Shown here piece after piece: positions 58,470 through 64,000 of a DNA stretch of 64,000 bases (positions within the stretch are counted from its first letter, which is position 1; each line of letters opens with the position of its first letter). A program made the position numbers and the translations under genes. The stretch spans positions 31,189-95,188 of the forward strand of contig NZ_JARNTV010000011.1 of assembly GCF_029433115.1 (NCBI RefSeq), given 5' to 3'. Below the pieces are notes generated by a model, which had not been told where the DNA came from, made no database searches, and worked only from the letters and a program-made list of their open reading frames with translations. The DNA comes from Sphingomonas sp. AOB5 (GTDB lineage: Bacteria; Pseudomonadota; Alphaproteobacteria; Sphingomonadales; Sphingomonadaceae).

Positions 58470-58684
58470 ACCGGGTCCCCCTTTACGGCACGAAGCATCC
58501 AGATGCCGCTGGCGACGAGCGCGCCGCCGGCGACGCCCAGCAGATTGAAGATGATAAGCATCCAGCTTTCACCCGACCCGACATCCCCGGGACTGCTCAT
58601 CACCATGAGAATGCCGAACAACAGCGGCGCCAGTGCCAATCCGCCGAAAGCGAGTATGGAGAATGCCGCAGCCCGACTATGCAT
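58466..58684 (-). CDS. Very small membrane protein inside the arg operon
   Basis: 72 residues from the ATG at 58684, which lies inside the last codons of argD. Two membrane helices ([23 protein letters not shown] and [24 protein letters not shown]). It overlaps argD by 8 bp and argF by 4 bp, so it is translated between two arginine-synthesis enzymes. Function unknown. Confidence 0.7.
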
Positions 58685-59873
58685 CCACCGCCACCTTATA
58701 GGTCCGCGCACCTTCGCTCAGGCGCTCGATGCACTCGGCGATGTGATCCTCGTCGATCACCAGCGGTGGCAGGACGCGGAAGACGTTCTCGCCCGCGGCC
58801 ACGGTCAGCAGGCCGTGATTGTCGCGCAGATGCGCCACGAAGTCGCGGCTGACCGCCGGGTCCTTCATCTTGATGCCCAGCATCAGGCCCTTGCCGCGGA
58901 TCTCCTCGAACAGATGATCATGGTTCGGGATCAGCTGCTCGAAGCTCGCCCGAAGCCTATCACCCATCTTGACGACATTCTCGAGGAAGCCGTCGGCCAG
59001 CATCACATCGAGGATCGCCTGGCCCGCGGCCATGCCCAGCGGGTTGCCGCCATAGGTGGAGCCATGGGTGCCGAACACCATGCCCTTGGCCGCTTCCTCG
59101 GTCGCCAGGCACGCGCCGAGCGGGAAGCCGCCGCCGATGCCCTTGGCCGCGGTCAGAATGTCCGGGGTGATGCCGTAATGCTCATAGGCCCACATCTTGC
59201 CGGTGCGGCCATAGCCGCACTGGATCTCGTCGAGCACCAGCAACAGGCCATGCTCGTCGCATGCCTTGCGCAGCCCGGTGATGAACTCGTGGGTGCCGGC
59301 GGTCATGCCGCCTTCGCCCTGCACCGTCTCGACCAGGAAACCCGCGGTCTCGTCGTCGATCAGCGCCAGCGCGCCTTCCAGATCGTTGAACTTGGCATAG
59401 GCGAAGCCCGGCAGCAGCGGTTCGAACCCGTCGCGCATCTTCGCCTGATCGGTCGCCGAGATCGCGCCGAGCGAGCGGCCATGGAACGCGTTCTTGAAGG
59501 TGATCAGCTTGTGCCGCTGCGGATTGCCGTTGGCGAAATGATAGCGGCGCGCGGTCTTGATCGCGCACTCGATCGCCTCGACGCCCGAATTGGTGAAGAA
59601 CACCGTGTCGGCAAAGCTGTTGTCGACGATGCGCTGCGCCAGCGCTTCGCCCTGCGGCGATCCGTACAGGTTCGACACATGCATCAGCGTCGCGACCTGA
59701 TCCTGCAGCACCTTGGTCAGATGCGGATGGCCATGACCCAGCGCGTTGACCGCGATGCCCGCCGCGAAATCCAGATATTTCTCGCCGCGCTCGCCATAGA
59801 GATACACGCCCTCGCCTCGCACCGGACGCACATCGCACCGCGGGTAGACGGGCATGAGCGGGGTGATGGTCAT
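58677..59873 (-). CDS. argD: Acetylornithine aminotransferase
   Basis: PLP-dependent step in arginine and possibly lysine synthesis. 398 residues. N-terminal VYPRCDVRPVRGEGVYLYGERGEKYLDFAAGIAV, then VLDEIQCGYGRTGKMWAYEHYGI and the PLP lysine K244 in TAAKGIGGGFPLG. Followed by the small membrane gene and argF with overlaps. Confidence 0.96.
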   Translation of the reverse strand: MTITPLMPVYPRCDVRPVRGEGVYLYGERGEKYLDFAAGIAVNALGHGHPHLTKVLQDQVATLMHVSNLYGSPQGEALAQRIVDNSFADTVFFTNSGVEAIECAIKTARRYHFANGNPQRHKLITFKNAFHGRSLGAISATDQAKMRDGFEPLLPGFAYAKFNDLEGALALIDDETAGFLVETVQGEGGMTAGTHEFITGLRKACDEHGLLLVLDEIQCGYGRTGKMWAYEHYGITPDILTAAKGIGGGFPLGACLATEEAAKGMVFGTHGSTYGGNPLGMAAGQAILDVMLADGFLENVVKMGDRLRASFEQLIPNHDHLFEEIRGKGLMLGIKMKDPAVSRDFVAHLRDNHGLLTVAAGENVFRVLPPLVIDEDHIAECIERLSEGARTYKVAVDA

Positions 59874-59922
59874 CGGACGATACTCCTTCAGGCTGAAACG
59901 AAACGAAACTCCGGAAACAACA

Positions 59923-59946
59923 AGGGCGGTCCCACAGGACCGCCCT
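59923..59946 (-). promoter_or_regulatory. Leader hairpin upstream of argD
   Basis: A perfect 10-bp stem (AGGGCGGTCC/GGACCGCCCT) with a 4-base loop lies about 50 bases upstream of argD; on the minus strand it is followed by TGTTGTTT. It could be an attenuator or stabilising leader. A 28-codon open frame (59974 down to 59888) runs through the hairpin, but it has only two arginine codons. Confidence 0.45.
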
Positions 59947-60154
59947 GAAACGGGTGTTTACGAGGGGCGGGCATGGGGCGTCAACACCTGTGAAGTGTCG
60001 GCGCGAGCCATCTGAAATACCAATCAAATTGGCTGCAATATCGCGCAGGTTATACCCATTTTGGGGATACCCTGCGGCGTCGACCGAGTCGGGCGGCGTG
60101 TTCTGGCGTACATGCAGGCGGGCCGAACCGGGACCGCGGAACGGGGAACAATCC

Positions 60155-60757
60155 ATGAAATATAGGAAACTGCTCGGCATCGCTGCCGGGATCGGTGCAT
60201 TGTGCGCAGCGGCGCCCGCCGCGGCGCAGGGCCAGCGCTATGTCGGCCAGTTGTTCCTGATGGCCGGAACCTACTGCCCGGCCGGCTCGCTGGACGCGGA
60301 CGGCCGCCTGCTGTCGCAGAACGGCGAATATTACTCGCTCTTCGTGGTGATCGGCACGGCCTTTGGCGGCACCAACGGCATGTTCAACCTGCCCGATCTG
60401 CGCGGCCGGACCGCGATCGGCGCGGGCCAGGGGACCGGGCTGACCAACCACAATGTCGGTAATATGGGCGGAAACAACGCGTTCCCGCTGATCGAACAGC
60501 AGATGACCCGCCACCTGCATGGCGGCCTGATCATGGCCGCTCAGGGCCAGGGCAACAGCAACGATCCGGCCGGCAAGACGCTGGCGGGCACGCCGTCGAA
60601 CATGCCGATCTACAGCAACAGTCCGCAGAAGACGGTCGGGATGGCACCCGGCACTGTCGCGATCGGGCCGGCCGGCCGCAACGAACCGGTAACGGTCCAG
60701 TCGCCGGTACTGGCGGTGCGATACTGCATCTCGACCGAAGGCCTCTTCCCGAACTGA
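60155..60757 (+). CDS. Exported tail-collar-domain protein, copy 1
   Basis: 200 residues from the ATG at 60155 with a signal peptide (GIAAGIGALCAAAPAAAQG). The phage tail collar domain is clear: FLMAGTYCPAGSLDADGRLL, YYSLFVVIGTAFGGTNGMFNLPDLRGRTAIGAGQGTG, then a Gly/Asn-rich middle and VLAVRYCISTEGLFPN. Two cysteines, in TYCPAG and RYCIS, probably pair. This type is often annotated as a tail fibre or microcystin-dependent protein. No phage genes surround it. Confidence 0.85.
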   Translation: MKYRKLLGIAAGIGALCAAAPAAAQGQRYVGQLFLMAGTYCPAGSLDADGRLLSQNGEYYSLFVVIGTAFGGTNGMFNLPDLRGRTAIGAGQGTGLTNHNVGNMGGNNAFPLIEQQMTRHLHGGLIMAAQGQGNSNDPAGKTLAGTPSNMPIYSNSPQKTVGMAPGTVAIGPAGRNEPVTVQSPVLAVRYCISTEGLFPN

Positions 60758-60822
60758 TCGCCGTCACGGCTTCACGACATCAGGGTCCGCGCGCCGCGCG
60801 CGGCACAATCCAAGGATTCGCC

Positions 60823-61434
60823 ATGAATTTCCGAACCCATTTCCGGCGGGCCGGCCTGCCGCTCGCAATCGCTACGTCGCTTCTGGCCGCCGCCCCGGCC
60901 CAGGCGCAGAATGTTGTCGGTCAGATCATCATGATGGCCTCGCCCAATTGCCCCAGCGGCACCATCCCGGCCGAGGGCCAGGGCCTGTCGAAGGTCAGCT
61001 ATTCGGTGCTCTTCGACCTCTATCAATATACCTATGGCGGCTCGGGCAACACGTTCAACGTCCCCGATCTGCGCGGCCGTACGCCGATCGGCATCGGCCG
61101 GGGCGAGGGCCTTGGCGGTTATTCGCTAGGGCAGCGTGGCGGCACCGAAACGGTGCTGATGGGCACGGCCATCGCCCTCCACACCCATAGCGCGATCATG
61201 AAGGCAACCACGACGGCGCCGTCCGCGGGAACAACCGGCGGCGACCCCGAGAACGGCGTGCTCGCCAAGGGGACCGCGCTGAACATCTATTCGTCCGGCA
61301 CGCCGGCCCTCCAGATGGGCGCGGCGACCGTGCTGACCCAGGCGGCCGGCGGAAACGCACCGATCCCCAATCGCAGCCCGTTCACCGCGATCCGTTACTG
61401 CGTCGTGATGAGCGAGGTCGTTCCCCACCAATGA
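60823..61434 (+). CDS. Exported tail-collar-domain protein, copy 2
   Basis: 203 residues with a signal peptide (LAIATSLLAAAPAQAQN). It has IMMASPNCPSGTIPAEGQGL, LFDLYQYTYGGSGNTFNVPDLRGRTPIGIGRGEGLGGYSLGQRGG and FTAIRYCVVMSEVVP. The central Thr/Ala/Gly-rich part is variable compared with copy 1. Spacing to copy 1 is 65 bases and to copy 3 is 40 bases. Confidence 0.85.
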   Translation: MNFRTHFRRAGLPLAIATSLLAAAPAQAQNVVGQIIMMASPNCPSGTIPAEGQGLSKVSYSVLFDLYQYTYGGSGNTFNVPDLRGRTPIGIGRGEGLGGYSLGQRGGTETVLMGTAIALHTHSAIMKATTTAPSAGTTGGDPENGVLAKGTALNIYSSGTPALQMGAATVLTQAAGGNAPIPNRSPFTAIRYCVVMSEVVPHQ

Positions 61435-61474
61435 TCGCGTTCCGGCGAACCATCCAATCCGACTGGAGAATATC

Positions 61475-62089
61475 ATGATCCGAACGACTCTCATCGCCCT
61501 CGCCGCCACCGCTGCCGGGCTTGCTATGGCGCCCTCCGCGGCCGCGCAGACGGAAGAATTTTACGTCAGTGAGATCATCGTCGTCCCCTTCGGCTTCTGC
61601 CCCGCCGGCAGTTTCGAGGCCGATGGCGTGAAAATGCCGATCGCAAACAACCAGGCGCTGGCAATCCTGCTGGGCGAGACTTATGGCAAGGCGAGCAACA
61701 CCGTCTTCAGCACGCCCGACCTGCGCTCACGCGGCGCCGTGTCTCCCGGTCAGGGGAACACCACCGCGCTGTTTGCCCAGGGCGACAAGGCCGGTGCGGA
61801 AGCGATCCAGCTGACCGCCAACCAGTTGCCCGAACATGTGCACACCGCAACGACGATTGCTGCGCTGCCGCCCGCCCAGTTTTCCGGTCCGAACGGCACC
61901 GCAATGACCACCGTCCCCACGAGCCGGGCGATGTACGCCCATGGCAGCGCGCCGACCGTGAACATGAACGGCGGATCGGTGACGCTGTTGGACAATCTGG
62001 CCGGCGGCAGCACGCTGGCGGTGCGCGATCCCTATCTGGCGATGCGCTATTGTGTCGTGAAAGCGGGCAGCTTCCCCAGCCGGAACTGA
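61475..62089 (+). CDS. Exported tail-collar-domain protein, copy 3
   Basis: 204 residues with a signal peptide (LAATAAGLAMAPSAAAQ). Shared parts: VPFGFCPAGSFEADGVKM, LLGETYGKASNTVFSTPDLRSRGAVSPGQG, LPEHVHTATT and LAMRYCVVKAGSFP. RSRG replaces the RGRT of the other copies. The three copies keep both cysteines and differ most in the middle, so they look like diverged paralogs of one exported module. Confidence 0.85.
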   Translation: MIRTTLIALAATAAGLAMAPSAAAQTEEFYVSEIIVVPFGFCPAGSFEADGVKMPIANNQALAILLGETYGKASNTVFSTPDLRSRGAVSPGQGNTTALFAQGDKAGAEAIQLTANQLPEHVHTATTIAALPPAQFSGPNGTAMTTVPTSRAMYAHGSAPTVNMNGGSVTLLDNLAGGSTLAVRDPYLAMRYCVVKAGSFPSRN

Positions 62090-62174
62090 TCCGGACCGTA
62101 CGCTCCCGGGCTAGCGGGCCCGGGAGCGGAACGGATTCGACCATCGCGGTGTTGAACCTGCGAGGAGAAGTCGA

Positions 62175-62894
62175 ATGCCGGCGACACTCGAGAAATGGGA
62201 AGTCCAGCCCCATGAACAGCTTGTCGAGGCCGGCGACGGCATCCTGACCGTCGCGGGCGATATCCCCATGCCGCTGGGAAACTTTCCCAGGCGGATGACG
62301 GTAGTGCGGCTGCAGGGCGGACGCACCGCAATCTGGAGCGCGATCGCGCTCGACGAGCCGGAGATGCAGCAGATCGAGGCGCTGGGCGCGCCCTCCTTCC
62401 TGATCGTGCCCGGCGATCATCACCGGCTGGACGCGAAGATCTGGCTGGACCGCTATCCCGCCGCGAAGGTGATCGCGCCGCCGGGCGCCCGCGCGATGGT
62501 GGAGGAAGCCGTGCCGGTCGATGCGACCCACGACATCCTCGACGATCCGGAGGTGAATTTCTGCGTCGTGCCCGGCACCGGCCAGCACGAGGCATTCCTG
62601 CACATCCGCCGCGCCGACGGCGTGACGCTGGTGACCAACGACATCATCGGCAATGTCGCCCATCCCCACGGGATCGGCGCGAACATCATGGGCCGGCTGT
62701 TCAGCTTCGGCGTGACCGAACCGCAGGTACCGCGTCCGGTGAAACGCGGACTGGAGGACAAGACCCTGCTCGCCGCCCGCTTCCGCGCATGGGCCGCCGA
62801 GCCGGAGCTAAAGCGGATCATCGTCAGTCATGGCGATGTGCTGGACGAAAACCCGCGCGAGGCGCTGCTCAAGCTGGCAGCGTCGCTCGACTAG
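62175..62894 (+). CDS. Metallo-beta-lactamase-fold-like protein (DUF4336-like)
   Basis: 239 residues, cytosolic. Segments FLIVPGDHHRLDAKIWLDRYPAAKVIAPPGARAMVEE and VVPGTGQHEAFLHIRRADGVTLVTNDIIGNVAHPHGIGANI resemble a degenerate MBL fold in which the H-x-H-x-D-H site is not fully kept. Ends RIIVSHGDVLDENPREAL. Probable function unknown. Its stop overlaps the convergent ABC permease gene by 4 bp. Confidence 0.65.
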   Translation: MPATLEKWEVQPHEQLVEAGDGILTVAGDIPMPLGNFPRRMTVVRLQGGRTAIWSAIALDEPEMQQIEALGAPSFLIVPGDHHRLDAKIWLDRYPAAKVIAPPGARAMVEEAVPVDATHDILDDPEVNFCVVPGTGQHEAFLHIRRADGVTLVTNDIIGNVAHPHGIGANIMGRLFSFGVTEPQVPRPVKRGLEDKTLLAARFRAWAAEPELKRIIVSHGDVLDENPREALLKLAASLD

Positions 62895-63736
62895 CTCTTG
62901 ATCTTCCAGCCCGAGCGCAGCAGCGCGTAGCACAGCAGGGCCAGCGCGATGTCGAGCCCCAGGATCACGCCGCTGCCAAGCAGGATCGGCGAATCCGCCA
63001 CCCCGATAAAGCCGTAACGGAAGCCCGAGATGATATAGAAGAACGGGTTGAAATGGCTGATCGTCTGGAACAGCGGCGCCAGCTTCTCGACCGAATAGAA
63101 GGTGCCCGAAAGCAGCGCGAGCGGGGCCACCACGAAATTGGTCACGGCCGCGGCATGATCGAACTTCTCCGCCCAGATCGAAGTCAGCACGCCGAGCAGC
63201 GCCAGGAAGGTCGAGCCGAGCAGCCCGAACCACAGGATCGCCCAGAAATGCGCGGGGGTAACGTGCACGCCCGGCCATAGCGCCATCGCCAGCCACACCG
63301 TCGCGCCGACGCAGAAGGCGCGAGTCACTGCGCCGCCGGTCATCGCCGCCAGCAGTTCGGCGGTGGATAGCGGCGGCATCAGGTAGTCGACGATGGTCCC
63401 CTGGATCTTGCCCACCAGCAGCGAGAAGCTGGCATTGGCGAACGCATTCTGCAGCATGCCCATCACGATCAGGCCGGGCGCGATGAAATCGGCGAAGTGG
63501 ATCTGCCGGTGCTGCACCTCGACGATGCGCCCCTCACCGCCCAAAGCGACCGTGAAAATCACCAGAAACAGCAATGTCGTGATCGCCGGCGCCCAGATCG
63601 TCTGGAGCTGGACCTTGAAGAACCGGCGCACCTCCTTGATATAGAGGGTCCTGAGTCCCGCCCAGTTTACGTTGCGAATCACCGGCACCCCGAATTCGGG
63701 GATCTGGGAGTCGGCGTTTTGGGGCTGGTTGCTCAT
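62891..63736 (-). CDS. ABC-2 type transporter permease
   Basis: 281 residues from the ATG at 63736. Typical start region RTLYIKEVRRFFKVQLQTIWAPAITTLLFLVIF, then six membrane helices and the conserved APLALLSGTFYSVEKLAPLFQTISHFNPFFYIISGFRYGF block. It belongs to the NodJ/YadH-like group of permeases. No ATP-binding partner lies in this window, so it depends on one encoded elsewhere. Confidence 0.92.
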   Translation of the reverse strand: MSNQPQNADSQIPEFGVPVIRNVNWAGLRTLYIKEVRRFFKVQLQTIWAPAITTLLFLVIFTVALGGEGRIVEVQHRQIHFADFIAPGLIVMGMLQNAFANASFSLLVGKIQGTIVDYLMPPLSTAELLAAMTGGAVTRAFCVGATVWLAMALWPGVHVTPAHFWAILWFGLLGSTFLALLGVLTSIWAEKFDHAAAVTNFVVAPLALLSGTFYSVEKLAPLFQTISHFNPFFYIISGFRYGFIGVADSPILLGSGVILGLDIALALLCYALLRSGWKIKS

Positions 63737-63787
63737 GGCGCGTTCGCGTAACCGCTGGCCGCGCCGCCTGCAAGTTGAAGGACGAAC

Positions 63788-64000
63788 ATGAGCTGGACCG
63801 ACGAGCGTATCGATACGCTGAAGAAGATGTGGAACAGCGGCCTGACCGCCACGCAGATCGCCGAGGAACTCGGCGGGGTCAGCCGCAATGCGGTGATCGG
63901 CAAGGCGCACCGCCTGGGCCTGCCCGCGCGCCCGTCGCCGGTGAAGCCGAACGAGAACAAGGTGAAGGCTGCGACAGCCGCCCCGGCCCCCGCCGCCGCT
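63788..64000 (+). CDS. gcrA: GcrA cell-cycle regulator, truncated by the window end
   Basis: The first 71 codons are present. The N-terminal DNA-binding helix-turn-helix reads MSWTDERIDTLKKMWNSGL then TATQIAEELGG and VSRNAVIGKAHRLGLPARPSP, the GcrA signature. An Ala/Pro-rich linker begins near residue 57. GcrA acts with sigma-70 at CcrM-methylated GANTC promoters in alphaproteobacteria. The gene continues past the right edge. Confidence 0.95.
   Translation, partial: MSWTDERIDTLKKMWNSGLTATQIAEELGGVSRNAVIGKAHRLGLPARPSPVKPNENKVKAATAAPAPAAA

Noticed and set aside
60019..60031. CCAAT-CAA-ATTGG inverted repeat before the collar cluster
   Set aside because: Only 5-bp arms; too weak to call as an operator without more copies.

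Overview
The window is dense, GC-rich chromosomal DNA from an alphaproteobacterium, most likely a sphingomonad (Sphingomonas or a close relative). The evidence is the start of a GcrA-type cell-cycle regulator at the right edge, a glycine cleavage P protein split into two genes, a Tad/Cpa pilus operon with a CpaD lipoprotein, a petABC cytochrome bc1 operon, a type II (APH-fold) homoserine kinase, and many small secreted or lipoproteins of the kind common in sphingomonads. I see no rRNA or tRNA genes, CRISPR arrays, transposases or integrases. Assignment below the order level is inference.

Layout. 1-366 holds no gene but has a strongly structured, MITE-like palindromic block. An orphan phage-type tail tube protein follows (367-810, minus). 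893-5709 is the glycine cleavage operon gcvT-gcvH-gcvPA-gcvPB on the minus strand, led by a tandem glycine riboswitch. 5929-14476 mixes a pair of small paralogs, ispH, a coupled thrB-rnhA-hydroxylase-like operon, a thioesterase, a 56-residue DUF1508-type protein, an FAD oxidoreductase and a hydrolase. 14526-21763 is a Tad/Cpa pilus operon (cpaA, B, C, D, E, tadB, tadC) that lacks the cpaF ATPase gene. 21839-30142 carries a coiled-coil membrane protein, two tandem secreted paralogs, ppdK and glyQS; glyS holds a sharply GC-poor segment of about 340 bp. 30231-39281 contains two GumN/TraB-family proteins, rplY-pth, several exported proteins, ychF and a hydrolase. 39376-44768 has a His/Met-rich pair likely linked to metals, a secreted phosphodiesterase, a MaoC-like protein and apt. 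44831-51993 has petABC divergent from trmL-hemF-GNAT across a Fur-box-like palindrome, then two related membrane proteins and lipB. 52056-59873 has queE-queC, hslO, small membrane proteins and an overlapped argD-orf-argF operon. 60155-62089 is a tandem of three exported tail-collar-domain proteins. The window ends with an MBL-like protein, an ABC-2 permease and the start of gcrA.

Working together: glycine is a recurring theme, with riboswitch-controlled glycine catabolism and a two-subunit glycyl-tRNA synthetase. The Tad genes form a secretion and pilus platform that must obtain its motor ATPase and pilin from elsewhere. The bc1 complex and hemF face a shared putative iron operator.

Almost every intergenic gap of 70 bp or more carries palindromic, GC-rich repeats in several families. 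I did not find a complete new system that I can defend. The best leads are the glyS composition patch, the three-gene exported tail-collar cluster, the Tad operon without cpaF, the orphan LexA-like box at 10760 and the structured block at 126-313.
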